Part shown: piece after piece, positions 37,601 to 52,600 of the stretch
How the letters are laid out: every line of letters begins with the position of its first letter
How positions within the stretch are numbered: position 1 is the first letter of the stretch
From: Hemicentrotus pulcherrimus
Lineage: Eukaryota > Echinodermata > Echinoidea > Camarodonta > Strongylocentrotidae
DNA: 64,000 nt
Assembly (NCBI GenBank): GCA_003118195.1
Contig: BEXV01000020.1
Location: 514,695-578,694, forward strand
Direction of reading: 5' to 3'
Program-made: the position numbers and the translations under genes
Notes under the pieces: generated by a model
What the model saw: the letters and a program-made list of their open reading frames with translations, nothing else
What the model was told of the DNA's origin: nothing
Databases searched by the model: none

Positions 37601-40600
37601 ATATAAAAACTAATGGCAAATGGGTTTGAATAAGTAACTGCATACATCAAATGCCTCTATACCTGCTCACTTAGATGTGTTATCAGATACAGAAAATTAA
37701 AGGGCAGTACACTTAAAAGTCATTTTATTTTGCCACAGCGCTTTTATGCTGTTTACCGCCTCCCGTGTGAACAAGGCAAAGCGTCACTTGATGAGTCAGG
37801 TGATGAGTGGTTCCAAGACGTGACAAGGATATACCAGGCTTCACATTAATGCTGCGGTTTAATCCAAGGAAAGCCGTCTTAACAGAATAAAGATTGCATG
37901 TTCCTCTCCTCCCTCGAAAACAACTTGCAAGTCACGAACTGGAGATTAATTTTTAGTTGCGTGTTTGGCATATTTGGAAGGTGGTCCTCGGTGTAGTTAA
38001 TTTTGTCTAATTCTACTTTATTCCATGGTGGATTTAGAAATGTAATTGATCTAAAGCTGGGAGGAGATTAATAGAAACATCAAGGGAGGGAGGGAGGGAG
38101 GGATGTAGGGAGGTAGGGACAGATGGGAGGGAGTGAGGAAGGGAAGAGGGAGGGAGAAAAGGGAGGGGTGAAAGAGAGTGACAGAAGAAGAGAGAATTGA
38201 AAGAACAGAGAGGGCCAGTGAAAGAGAAAACTGAGCCAAGAAGCTTAATAAAGCTGCTTCTTTAATGCTCATGAACTTTCAGTTCTAGATTTTTTGTGTT
38301 TTTTCCTCTCTTTCTCTATGTACAATGTAGATTGGGATTTGACTTTCTGACTTCCCCTTTTTTCTAAGTACCCTTCTTTCATTCCTAACACCTCCGTCGA
38401 TTATTCTTCTCTTTTTTTCTTTAGTTTCTTTAATGAATATAATGACTCATGCACTCTCCAACTTAGTTCAGTGAGAGAAAAAACTAAAATTGGCGAAAAA
38501 CAATGCTTGATATTGAAAATTTGTGTTAATCTATGATTAATTTTCCAGAAGGGGGGCCGTCTCTAATATGGATAATTAAAGACCCTTCCTGCATGTTATG
38601 AAAACATACCTTCCAGCAGAAAATTATTGCTTTTCATTGTAAGATCACGTTTATCTTCAATTAGTTGTGTGGAAGTCTGGTCCTCTTGTATAACATGAAA
38701 GGCCCTTCCTGCATATTAACATAGAAACATATTTTGGAGACAGCCCATTCCTGTTATCAGATTATTGACCAGATTCTAGGGGCCTTTGCTGAGGCCTGGG
38801 AGTCTTTGCTTGCCAGAACTAAGAAATCAAATTGAATATATATTCATAATTTATCGAGGGGTAACATTGTCTTTCCCTTTTACATAACTCATAAGAATCT
38901 GGGACTTCTAGAGGTAAATGTACTTTGTTTTTAGTGGGTGAAAATCAGTGGAATTTTTTTTATTTTCTCCTAAAATTAATGTGATTTTGTCATAAATTGA
39001 GGAATCTATTTTGAAAGGGAAAAAAAACAGTTAAGCATTCCTTAATATACAACTTTAAATTAGCTTGTGATTTTGCTAAATGCAAATGGTCTTTATATCC
39101 AAAGTGTATATATATATATATAAAAGTGCGACAATTTTCAACTCTGACATGACAACGGGTGTTCCAGAATATATATACATGTATATATATATATATTTAT
39201 GCGAGATCTCATATATAGATAAGATTCTGACATTGCAGACTTAGGGGGGGAAAGCACATAATCATGTTCAAGAGGAAGAGGGGGAAATTTGGGGGAGAGC
39301 AGGGGGGCTTAGAATGGTTTTCATTCGGAAGTCTGCTACATAGTCTGAGAATGTAAACCCAATATCCTTAGGAGTCATTTCATTCATAGTGGGGAGTGTC
39401 TGCCCTTCCTCAAAGCCAAATACAGGAACTGCTCTTGATGTTCTCCAAGATCTTAGATTAGGCAGAAGGGCAAGCACTGCACTACTTGTAGCTACTTGCG
39501 CCCTCTATTTCAACATAGCAAACAATGCTTAAGTGGTGACCATTGGTCCCCCATAATCCCCTTTTTCTTATGTTATTGAGAGCTGATTTGATGAGATAAC
39601 CACCTGTCAGTGACCATGCAGGGAGGTCTAATCCCTCCTGGCCAAACTAGTGCAGAGGAGCTGTAATAGTGTCATATTCATGAAAATGTTGATGCTAAGT
39701 TTCAGTTTCTTGCAATAGATAAACTTCACAGTGCAATATGACGTAAAGAATGTGACAGTACTGAAAAAGAATATCTCATAGATTTAAGTTAATATGATAA
39801 TAGTAATATTAAAAGTTAACCCTACAATGATTTAATATGAAAGTTGCATGAGGAGCTAAAATTGGTGTAATTTTAATACCTCATTGTAGGCTACTAAATC
39901 TTTCAATTGACTATTCACTGACCATTAGTAGATTTCCAGTAATGCTTGAGTCCATATCAATATGCTTTTCTCTTTTTTGCTTTGAGCCCTCAAAGCTGAG
40001 AGTCAACATTACATTCATCTGTATATTCCCATATGCTATATATTAAACTGATAATAGTAATTACCAGTAATATTTCCAATTTCTTGTTCTGTTATTTACT
40101 TTATCAGACCCTCTATGTAGTCCTGCCTGCAGTTCTAGATTCAAACCCCTTCCTTGATGAACCCAGCGATGGACGCAGCTCACCGAGCAACAGTGGCATG
40201 GAGAAGGTTATCTACGTCTTTCAGTCGACCTATGACCTCCTGCACGAGGTCGGAGTTCATTCCCAGATCACCTCGCAACTCTTTGCCTACCTGCTCTTCT
40301 TCACCAATGCATCGCTCTTCAACATGCTCATGGAAAGAGGTTTGTTCAAAATTCATTCTGTTTGTACCATTCATTACCCTTTTTTTGCAGCCATACATAC
40401 CCTTCGGTCTGCTTTGTAATAAAATTTGATGCAAAGGAAAGATCTCAGGCCAGGTTGAGTTCACCAAATGCGCAACTTCAGTGACTTCCAATCCCATCGA
40501 CTTCAGTATTCCTGTATTCCCATTAACTTTACACCGGACCCACTTGGTTCCCATTTGCCATTGGTTAAGTAGCTTTCTTAAAGGGATCGTGTAACAATGT

Positions 40601-43600
40601 TAAATCTGAGATACACGGCCCTACGTGTTATCAGTGTCTGTGATATGGTGTAATATTGAAGCCCTAAAAAAATTGCGCTTCAAAATGATCAAGAAGTGCC
40701 TTAAAAAAGTAAAAGTCTTTGAATGACCGGTTTTACCATACTCGTTTTCCCCAATAGACTGTAGTGTTGTGAAAACCGTCAGGCGAACGGTTTTCAAAAT
40801 TTGAAATTTCAATCATAAATATCTTGATAATCAGGCAGGAGATCGGCTTGTAAAAGTCATGGGGTTCCTGACTGATCTAAAGGTTTATAATTATCATTGC
40901 ATCATGAGCTAAATCCAGAATTTTGTTTCAGAATCTGAGACAAAGTTACCGGATTCCTTTAAACTTGACTTAGAATTGTGTTTTGAATAAAATTGTAGAA
41001 TGTGGGCTTTAACAGCATCTAGACCCCAATCGACCTGTGTTCCTCTTTCAGCCGCAGTCAATTGTCTCAATTTGATAATGATGCGCAGACGCTGCACCTG
41101 GATCAAGAGAGACAGCTGCAGATAAATAGCGTGGCGCCAAATTTATGTCCAATGGAGTTCTACAAGTATTTGAAAAAACATGTCAATCTTCCCACAGAAC
41201 AGTTTTTTACTAATCGCTTGATCTTAAGGATGCAAGTGTATGTTTATACACTAATGGAACTAAATACATGTATAATGTAGAAATTTATCCATTATCATTT
41301 TTCTAAACCACCTCTTGAGGCATTTATATAGATTGATTTAATTCAATTCGTACAACAGTCAGAAATATTCCCAAAATATCTTGATGGAGACCAACTAGCG
41401 CATATCGATTGATAGTTGGAACAGTCTGATTACCGACTTACATTGGGCCCAGTCCTAATCCTTTATAGAGACTTGATAAGCCCTGTGAACTGACCTATTC
41501 TGAACGAAGGCTCAAATCAAATTACACACTTGATCAGCGATGACAAACCCTGATGATTTGTCAAAAATAATCGCAGCAGGTCACTGATGATGACAACTGG
41601 TGGGGGTCTTGATTCTTCAATATATAGCACGATGGCCTTCACCGTGGTACACTTTCTCATCGTGCTAATTGTTGTTTTCAGTCTTCAACCTCATTTTGGG
41701 TAGATGCTACTGGGGGCTGTTTCACAAATATCCTAAGTTTAACTTTTCTCTAAGCTGGATTTATCAGTTATGGAAAGCCATTCATCTTTGAAAATATTGT
41801 AAAAATTAGTTTAAAAGGCATAAAATGTTCATTCAAATCATTTGTATTTTCTATTATCGAGGAGATTTCATCTTCTTGATGTGGAATTTTTGAAAAGTCT
41901 AAAATACATCAATTTTTGCTTTTGAATATACTTTGTGTTAAGGCTACAAATGGCCCTCCATAATGTTTTAGTCCAACTTAGAGTTAAGTTTGACTAGGGA
42001 TGTTTATGAAACACCCCCCTGATGTCACTTCTCATGTCTGGCAAAGGTTCTCAAGCAGTAACTGCTCAGTATGCGCAAAGTGTCCCTTTTAAACATACAC
42101 AATTCTACAATATCCTGAGCCATACTTAATGCACATGTTAACTTGCAGACCGGCTATCAGCCACTTGTCTGAATCATATGCAAAAGAAAAACCAAACATT
42201 TCATTTTTCAAGGGGGAAATTTTGCAAATTAGATATGGCAGTTTATCATTTGAAAGAATAATAAATCTGAATTAGAGGTACCTAGGTATTAGTCTTAAAA
42301 ATATATACTTTTATCAATTTGATAGACTAAAATTGGGATATTTGATTTCTTACAAAATATAATATTTCAATAATTTACAAGTATTATCATATCTTTTGAA
42401 TCTGATGGTTAAAGTTGAATTTCGACTCCCTGAACCACACCTTCCCTTTAAATTGCATCCACCTGTTTGACTGATCTATGCATCATCATCATCATGGTAA
42501 TGAAGTTATAACTGTGGAAACAAATGCTATTGTCTGAATCATTTGCAGAAGAGGCAAAGAACAATTCATTTTTACAGGAGAGTCTAGCATTACCGATCAA
42601 AAATTGAACCAGTCAGTGTCTGTGCCTGATTGAGATGCATACAGGTGCCGAAAGAAGGATGGTAGGAATAACCCCTCTGCCTTTTGATAATGACGTGTTG
42701 TTCTCAGACTGATCAAGAGGTAAAATTGTGGCAGGAATAGTTTCTTGTAGGGACATATTGCCAACATAGGGGGAGAGACAGAGGGGGAGAGTGTGTGTGT
42801 GAGAGAGAGAGAGAAGAAAGAGAAGAGAGAGAGGGAGGATGAGAGATAGATAGATAGATAAATAGAAAGAGAGAGAGTGTGTGTTTGTGTGTGTGTGAGT
42901 GTGTAAGAGAGAGCGTGAGAGATAGATCTAGATAGATAGAAAGAGAGAGAGTGTGTGAAAGAGGGAGAGAAATGGAGTGAGAGATATATAAATATATAGA
43001 GAGATAGAGGGGGAGTGAAAGTGAGTCCATTTATTCCCTTGCTACGTTTATACATGTAGAACTATTCCGATGGACCAATATAGGTGCTAAAAAGAGGTAC
43101 AGTGAGTAGTGTCCTGTCATTGTTCTCAGGCTGATCGGTACTGTTGAAATAGACCTGTCGATCGACCAACTTCAAAAGTATCACTCATCTTCACAGGAAA
43201 TTACCATAAATATGGCACAAAGACAACAGCAACAAAGCTCTGACCTGCTTTTACAGAGACTCTGAGAGAGAGAGACTATGGTCCAGGTACTTTCCTTGAA
43301 CTATGATAGTGATCTATCTTTCAGGATTATTCACCTCTTGGTTAAAGACGTTGGTAGCCCTGTAAACCTTGCAACCTATTTTCGGTTTGCTTGTCCAAAG
43401 TTGGTAAGATTTTCTAGGACACAGTATTCGATGGTGGCACGGTTACTGCATCGTATTAACGGTTAACTACATATATGATATTAAAATGTGGTGTGGCATT
43501 ATCGAAGCTTGATTATCTCAATATGATTACAAATCAATCTCCCCTGAATTTATATTACACTATAATTCAGAAGTTAAAGCATTATAATGCTACATATTAC

Positions 43601-46600
43601 GAACAAAGGAGGCTCAATTTTAGCACAAACGCATTGTATCACAAACAGGAACAGTGAAGCACCCCACAATCCAAAATTGACCTACAGAAATGTTTATATT
43701 ATATGCAAATAGAAAAAGGACACAAATTTCCTTCAGTTTTCCAAAAAAGCTATAGCCCATAGAAAAATGATATATGATTGGGAATGTATTTTGAATTTAG
43801 TCAATTTTAAGTCCATGCAAAGTGCTGACACAAAATGTACTACTGATCATGGAAGACTAGCATAAGACATCATATATATGTATTACTCTAATTGTGGATG
43901 AATCTCTCTGTCAAAAAATTTTCTCATGCAAATTATCCAATAACAAAATCCATTCTGACATTACCGTCAACACAATCAGCAGGTTGAACATAAATCCTTA
44001 AACATCATCCTTTGTCCCTGCCGATGTTGGCACCCCATGTGTCGTTTGTGTGCCACTAGCTGTGTCATGCGCTAATAAAGTAATCAGTGTACTTCCGTTA
44101 TCAATTTCACAATCATATATCATGCATGGAATGATAATGTTAGCATTCTCATCAAGCCTCAGACACCCTTGCATGACGTGGTGCTGATGAGACGGTTAGG
44201 TTTCGGCAGGGTTGTTTTCATCATCCAAAGATAATTGTTTTAGGATTGCCCAACCTGTCTATAGATCATTATTGATAACGAAATGTCATCCTGAATTAGT
44301 CTTGAAAGTCACTAAGTTTGCTAAAAAGTAATGTTTTCAACTTTTGCATCACAAAATGTCTTTGAGGCAAGATTTGATTTGATGTATGGCTACTGTTAAT
44401 TCATTACTACTGTAACTTCAAATATAGGTTTTTCACATGAATCCTGTGTTTGCCAGAAGTAAAAGAGAAAATATATTTTAATGTCTTTCTCAGAGAGATG
44501 TTTACATTAAACAGAGTTTGCTACATCATAACTGGTTTGAAAATCATCCTAAATTTGGAAGTGGAAGCAACCCTACAATGATCAGTGATATCTCATTTGC
44601 TTCTTCCTGGAGCTGTTTACATGAGAAGTGTTTCAGATCATTTCTGTTGCAAAAAACGTGCTGAATGCAGAATAGTGGAAACGACCCCCCTAATGATAGG
44701 TGATATAACCTTGTCTTCCTATCGGAGGTGTTTGCATGGAGCCTGGTGAGGAGGAAATCCAGTCTGACAGAACCCCGGTGCCACGCTGGAAGAAGCTGCT
44801 GCTGTGAATCTCATGTTTCAAGAGTACTTTCTTGAAAGATGTGGCATTCTTAGCCCCATCGTGCTGTGATCTGTCATCCAAAGTATTTCCTTTTCGTTCT
44901 GTTTGTCCTTTTCTTTCATCATCATCTATTTTGGATTTGATTCTTCTCACTGTATATTGATGCCGACTTAATTATTTTCATCCTTAAGATATTGCGATCT
45001 CTGTTTTCTTTTTCTGTTCCATTCTTCCAATTTCCTCTCCTTCCTGTGCATTTAAAAAAGATTCCTGTTGATATATAAAAACTGTATTGTTATTCAGTAA
45101 ACTTCCAGAGGGTGCTTTAAGCTAATATATTTACGGTTAGGTCTTGGTTGATAGCAATGGCATCCTCTTGGAGGTAGGGATGTTATCAAGTAGGTAACAT
45201 ATGCGATTAAACTCCTGAGACTTGCATGTCTATACTGATATAAGCTTGGAGATAGAGTTATGGTTAGTCTTAGTGTCATTTTTAGGGTAAGGGTTAACTT
45301 TATCAGACTTATGGACTTCAAGAGGGGGGTGGGTGGTAAACTCTGGAAGGTAAAGGGGCATAATGAACAGTTTGTCTTTGCCAAAAAGAGTCGACTCATC
45401 ATTCTGAGCACCGTCATGTCATCATGCTCTAATACTAATGGTGTCATTTATCAGCAAGGCATTGAGAGGTGTGATCAGGACTTGCCTTCCCAGCCAAGGC
45501 AACGAGCAGAAACCTGGGTGGAAGGAAATTTAGACTGACAGCACTGTGGTGTCCTGGAAGAGACACTTTAAGTGGACTAACCTTGAACTGAAGCAAGCTA
45601 AACTGAAAGAAGATGATCATGAGGGCATACATGGTACGCGAGTCATTGAGAGATAGATGATGACGTGGAAGTTGGCTTGTGAGGAAGATAGACAGAAGGG
45701 GAGGGTAATGATAGAAGGATATTAGAGGAGGAGGAGGAAGAAGAAAAGAAGAAGAAGAAGAAGAAGAAGAAGGAAAAGTAGAAGAAAGATGATCATGAGT
45801 GTATACATGGTACGCGAGTCATTGAGAGATAGATGACTTGGAAGTTGGCTTTGTAATGAAGATAGATAGAAGGGGAGGCTGATGATAGAAGGATGAAAGA
45901 AGAAAGGGGATAAAAGGAAGAATCATTGGTTATCAATGTATACATGAAACTACTAAGAGGAGGATGATGATAGAGAAGGAAGAGGAGGATGTCACTGTTG
46001 ATGCCTCGGGTCTAAAATGTATTTGTCCCAGAATTTCATGACTGCATGCCCATCCATCATGATATCATCAAAGGGATATTAGAAAGTAGATGATTCAGGA
46101 AATACAACAAATTAGAACCTAGTTAGACAGTAGTTAACATCAAAGAAGTAGGTACAAACGTAGCACAACAGTAGAATAACACCTGATTTGAAGAAACGAA
46201 ACCACAATCCCAGTAATAATGGAGAGACCCGTATGGAGTTTCATTGTTGTACTCAATAGAAAACAAGCTTTTTTGTAGCATTTTTTTAGTTTTAAAAACA
46301 CATCTTAGCATGATGATTGTACTAGGTGTTGGAAGGTTAAAACTTTTAAACCTAAACCTAAACCTAATTATTCTCTTCTATTTATTTTCAGTGTTTGGTT
46401 ATGTTCTATAGCTCATGCCAGAACTCGTTGCTGAAGATTTGGAAAGGGGATTGATACAGTAAGAGTCATCTAGATTTTAAATCACTCTGTGATACAAAGG
46501 CCAGTGAAGGGGATTTCCCCCATCTTTATCCCTGGTCAGTTGGGTACGGTGAGAACCTTTCAAACTCCAGATCTAATCCTCAAGATTTAAAATGATATTC

Positions 46601-49600
46601 CATGAGACAGTCCATGAGCTCATTTCAGAATATGAATCATGCCGCATAAAGAGAAATGGTGGGGATAGCCCCATCTTTATCACTGAACTTTCTGGCTCGG
46701 CGGAAGTATTTCAAACTCCATCTCCTTCTCTAGAATTTAAAATGATATTGCACAGTACAGTACATTTCCGAGGACCTGTTCAAGATAATGAATCATGTGT
46801 GATGTAAGAGAGCGTGGGTGGGATTTTCCTACTGTATCAAAGCTAGCAAGTCATCAGAACATTTCAGATCAGTCATTCAAAGGCCATCTCTGATCTAATT
46901 TATGTATTTGATTTCTTGAAGATAAAACTGATTAATATAATTCTATGTGCTTGTGACCATCAGTGAATCATGTGGGTTGTAAAATGAAATTAAAGCATCT
47001 TTAATCCTTGATCTTGTTGCCTTAGTGGCAAAGCAAAGATTTGTCTCATTGGCCATATATGGCCATGCTTTTTTAAAATTCTCTCAAGATTTTTATATTC
47101 AATGAAATAAAGGTGTGTGTGGTAAAAAATGAAGAAAAAAAAGTCTTTAAATTAATTTTGACCATTAAAACAAAATTATAGATGGATGTCCTCGAAACCT
47201 TACCATAAACCAATTTTTAATTTTTGACATTTGACATGATATTGAAAACGATTTTAGACGCTGACCAACATCACCAACAGCATAGCAGACTCTTGTTAAG
47301 TCACCATCATGTACATCAATTACGAACCTTTCCAAAAAACTTCTTATTTATTACTGCTTTCTGATCTATTTTACTTGATAACCATATGGATGTTGCTGCA
47401 ATCGAAAATTGAAGAGTACCTTAGCTCCATGTTGAAGGCCAGACACCGTTTTCCGCAAGAAACAAGCTGTACCGGTTAAGTTATTTCTTAGACTGGTTAT
47501 AGGAAGTTCACGGCACAGCCCTTATCTTCATCCGATGATATCATTTCTCAAGCAAGAGAGGGTCACGTAAAGGGAGACCTTGAAATTGGATAGATATTGA
47601 AATATTGGATGTGGCTATATTTCAATAATATTATTCAGAGATAATTATCTTCAGACTGACTATCTTCTTAATACTCAGGGCCTCAGGCATACAATTTTTT
47701 TGTTTTTTGTTGATGCTGCATTTTCATTCATTAGTTTTTATTCCATGTATGGGATGGAACACCATGATCAGCGTGAATGTTGTTTTTATAGGGGTCTACT
47801 ATAGTAAGGGTGAAAAGGAATCACTTACATGAAATTTTCCTACAAGCCCTGTCTTCTCCTTGTAAGGTTTTTCTCACCTGAAATCTCTGTCAAGGTTTAC
47901 ACAGTAGGCATTACTTGATGTGCCTCCATCTTTGAAATGCCATATGAAATCAAATCAGTCCAGACAGGCTGATTAAACACACATTTGAAAATCGCTGCAT
48001 ATATGGAGGCATCGAGGTCAAAATATGGGTCACCATCTTGATAAGTAATTCAAGACAGGGTTTTTTCCAAACCTCAAAGGTGTGTCGTCCCGTCCCCAAG
48101 GTGATCTCCCATTATTCCTTTCATAACACCAATCCAGATCATCTTCCTGTCAAAAGTCACGACTGAGGTGAGAGCTTTGACGGGGACCCTCGTTTGGAGG
48201 AAATTCATGGTGACAGCGCCTCCGCAGCCTTGGTTACCTGGCCCCAATGTCTGGTGCATGGGGTTTTGGCTTGGATGGTGTGGTGACGGGCTCCCTCACT
48301 TGACAGATCTTTGACAGGATGTGAGGATCAGCTTGGAAGGGTTTGCCATAGAGAGAACTTGGTTGGGGAGAATATTGTTTGTAATGATAAACAAAGAAAT
48401 AAAATGCTAATCATCACACATATTTTATGTAGAAAGAAAGAAAAACTACAAGAGTTTTATTGATGGAGAATTTAATTTAGCAAAAGCCAGAACCAACTTG
48501 ACCTTTGTTCTATGATCAGGAATATGGTCTGCTGAGAGAAAATGAATGTCAAGTCATAATTTAGCACAGGCATCCATTGGGCTCCCTATAAAGTATCTGC
48601 AATCAAAATGTATGTATTCATTTGAATGTATGTTTTAAAAACTTCCTCTGACTTAATTGCATTTTTTATATTTGGAAAAACTGTTTGCACAAGTCTGCAC
48701 TCAATGAATATATTGCTGTGTAGAAACAAAAAGGCACTATTTCGTCTGAAATAAAGTTTGAGAAAATTCATTTGTGACACTGCAGATTTGAAGAAGAAAA
48801 AAATTGTTATGTGACTTAACTGTTACTCTAGTTAATTTAGACAAATCCTAAAAAGTGCTGAAAGATTCACTTGAACCTTTCCCTTTTTTTAAAAGGTATC
48901 CTTATTGGAAGGTGACAATTCCAGATTCCTCTTTCTGAAAAGAAACTGGATATGATTTATGAGCATGTATTTATTTAGGATGGACAACTTAGATTCTCTG
49001 GAAGTCTTTCTTACGGACGGACGGCGGAAAAGGAGTGGGAAATTGGATGAATGCTTAAGCCCAAAGTGTAACTTCTCTCTTCCCCTATTAGCAAGAAGAG
49101 CATTGCCTGGCTGGCTTGGGTAGGTCAGTTCATCTGTAGGAAGGACACTAGTATTGACATGAGGAAAACACAAGCTGGTTCTCAGGGCCCTCATGACTTG
49201 CCACTTTGTGATGATGCTTGCAATAGATGTCTTTCAAATATATATATAAACATGATTATTAGATTTTGAAGGGAAAAGAGGTTATCTAACATTCAGCATA
49301 CAGGCACAGTTTTTCACAAGTGTTGATGGTATATTGCGATGGAGAAGTTCTCCCGTTTTAGATGATGTAAGCACAAGTGAATATACATCTTGATCATCTG
49401 ATTCAGCATATTCAGTTTCAAGTTCAAGGAAAGGTTCTTTCAAAAGCAAATTAAAAGTAGAAAGACTAGCTAAAAATCATAATGTTCATGTTTTTTTAAA
49501 ACAAAATAAGGAACTATATATAACAAGTGAAAGCATGCTGTTTATATAGTTTTTAATACAATTTAATTGATTTAATATTGTTTTCAGAAAGAAAAAAATA

Positions 49601-52600
49601 TCCACAATCATACAAAGCAATCCCAATTAATTGTTTTCTAATTTTTCCTCAATGTTTCCCCATCATTCTACTTTGATTCAAATTTTATCATGGTTGGTTT
49701 CTTTTTTTTGATACATGGAAAGTATTAACAGCTTTATGAGTAAACAAACTGTCTAATTTACCTACCAATGGGATTACTTGAAATTCAAGTTTTGGTTCCT
49801 TACCCCAAGATTGAAACTGCGCACTCCTCCAAACTTTCGATGATGTGGGTCCATTAGTCATATTTCTATATAAAGCAAAGCAGCTTTTCAATTGATAGCT
49901 ATCTGGGAATGTCTATTCTCTATATATTTTCTTCAAACTTCAGGTGAAGTGGGACTATTGTGTATGTGTAACTATGCGCAGGTGCTGAAGTAAGGGGAAA
50001 TTGAATACAGGATTTTTGCTGTTTCAGGTGGTCACAATTATCTTTCTCACTGACCCGTGAGATGCTCTTTTTAAGGAATAAATATTTATTCTTCTCAGAG
50101 TCTGGCACAAATTTTTGAGGTGTGTTAGGAAATTTGATCAATTTCTTTTTTTCAAGGAAAATACCCCACCTTAAATCTTAGCACACTGGCTGACCCAGAT
50201 TTCAGAGAGAAATTAACTTTAACATCATATCTTATCCATCTTGTCTCCCTGCTTGTGATGTCATCAGTTCTGTTTGAATATTTTTTTAAAAAAACTTGCA
50301 CTTCATTGTTATATCCTTTGAAAATGAAGGAAAAATAATGATGTGTAATGGTTATTCTCATAAGAGAAAATTTTACCATCCCAGAATTTGCTTTGTCTAA
50401 AAATCTGTATTTGGGAGATATTACCAAAAAATGAAGTAATAATAAATTTGCCTACTAAAAGCTTCATCATAATTGTAAAATGTGATGTTTTGTGATATGG
50501 TTTCACAAGTTTATCAAAGCCAATACAAATGGCTTTTACCAACTTGATATCTTCCTTTGCAGAAACTTTTACAAGGAAGGGCCTTTGTTTCGATATATAT
50601 GTGTCAGAAACTGTTTTCCCATGAATTTATCTATTGTTGCATATTGCTTGTTTGGAATCCTGCTGCACAACGATACATATGTTAGCAGTTACATGTGTAG
50701 TGCAGTTGTGCTTTCCTACTTTTAGCCAATCACATTGAAGCCTACTAATTATGCTAATGTTGTCTTCACTTGCAACCTCCATGTATCAATGAGGCCTGGA
50801 AAAAATTATTGTTTGATCATATCAAGAAAATAAATATTGAACTCCTGTGTAATCACTTCTAAGAACCCTTCTGACTTTTAATTCCCCAAGAAATAATCTC
50901 TGGATTTCCCCTGATTTCCTTTCACACACTTGAGTGCTATGCTGTCTGTCTTTCTGTTATTGATTTTGACAGATCCTTTACAAGAGAATGTTTAGTTCAA
51001 GTGGTTTAGTTTACTGTAGTTCATGGGGCTCTTTGCAATCTAGACAGAGGAAAGGGGCGAGGGAAATTACTTAGCCATGCAGGGAGCTTTCTGAAACCTT
51101 TTCCTAACTCTCTTCTTACTTTCTTTTTTTTTCTTAGTGACATGGTCCTTATTTTTTAGATTGTGATGATCAACCTTTCCCCCCCCCCCACCACACCCAC
51201 ACACAACTATGAGCCATCTACTAAAACAATTGAGCACCATTATGTAGTGGTTTATTCACGTGACTTACAATTAAGAGATTAAGGGTTCAATCTCTGTATG
51301 GTGTGTATGTCCTTACTACTGAGGCAATGCATTATATCTTATTGTATCTCTCAACCTAGGTATTAAAGGGAATCTGTGCATTATACACCCCCAAAAAGAG
51401 TATTGTTGGAATATTATTCAAATTATTATAGTTTAAGATAGAGCAGCATCTATCAATAAACTGTTGCAAAACAGTGATGTAAGCAATTATATAATTCAAT
51501 AACTGGATAGCTTCATTAATGTTACAGTGACCTGTCCTTTTATGTCTGCTAAAGAAAGAAAAGGAGAATTAAATTTGAAATATATTGACCAGTGAGTGTA
51601 AGCCTACCTTCATATTGTGTTTTATATATTTAATGTATACATCTACTACACTTTAATCTAAAGGTCACTGTTAGATCGGACTGCTGCCTGAACTTCCATA
51701 ATGTTTGTAGATGGATTTTGTAGTGTGTCGTTGTTTATCTGATCCGACTTTTATGGTCATTGATTGGGGAAATGGAGGTCTAGTCAGGGATTTACAATTG
51801 TTTGTTCCTGCAGTTATATGAAGTTTTATGAGGCATAATTGATTAGCTGTGGACAGCTTGACCGAGAACATTGTTTTGTTGGTGGATGTGCGTTTGTAGC
51901 AACGTCCTTTTGCTACCTTCAATGGAAGGAGACATGGAAGTAAAGATTCTGTGACCGCAAGGTGTATCTGAGCTCAATAGGTGTGTCTGCACTATCTCGA
52001 GATTGCCAAATATCCAGCTATTTGGAACTATCCCGATCGAAAGCTATCCAGCTATTTGCGTCTTCACTAGACCGAAGTAGCAAATTAGCTGGATAGTTGG
52101 TCGGGATAAAATCCCAAGATATCTCGGTCTAGTTTGCGGTTTTCCGTGTTTACTCGAGGTCAGTGGTTGTACTAGCGCACTGAGCGGTATAGATCGCATG
52201 TGCGTACCGGAAATCGTTGTGCATGATGGGATCGGGATAATTCACTCCGTACTTCGGTCTAATGAAGACGGTCGCGAACTATCCCGCTAGTTGGGAAATA
52301 GAAGGATATTTTGCAAACTAGACCGAGATATCTTGGGATATTATCCCGACCAACTATCCAGCTAATTTGCCACTTCGGTCTAATGAAGACGCAAATAGCT
52401 GGATAGTTTGCGATCGGGATAGTTTAAAATAGCTGGATAGTTGGCAATCTCGAGATAGTGAAGACGGGCCTTATCTGGAGTAACAGAAAGAATAATTTAG
52501 CAATATTAGATACAACTCCAATTAAGGCTTTGTTTTACTCTCAGATTTTCAGTGAACATCTTTGTCATGTAGTGCTACATATTTGTTTCAATACTATAGA

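Larger units (their letters stand above)
34993..40107 (+). other. Radil intron 4, starting with a G-rich array
   Basis: 5.1-kb intron. First 650 bases are a purine-rich array containing a copy of the exon 4 end; then a 158-bp tandem repeat (36379-36690), a GGGA run (38082-38215) and TA runs (39107-39198). Long minus-strand frames at 35190-35686 are strand-asymmetry artefacts. Confidence 0.85.

Noticed and set aside
42597..43055. Minus-strand frames of 105 and 152 codons
   Set aside because: Translation of GA/GATA/GT repeats.
46343..46370. AAACCT triple repeat near 46350
   Set aside because: Only three units; too short to mean anything.
51364..51541. Possible second TTAA element (AAAGGGAATCTGTGC to GTGACCTGTCCTTTT)
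   Set aside because: Ends match over few bases and the right border is TTTA, not TTAA; kept only as a remark.
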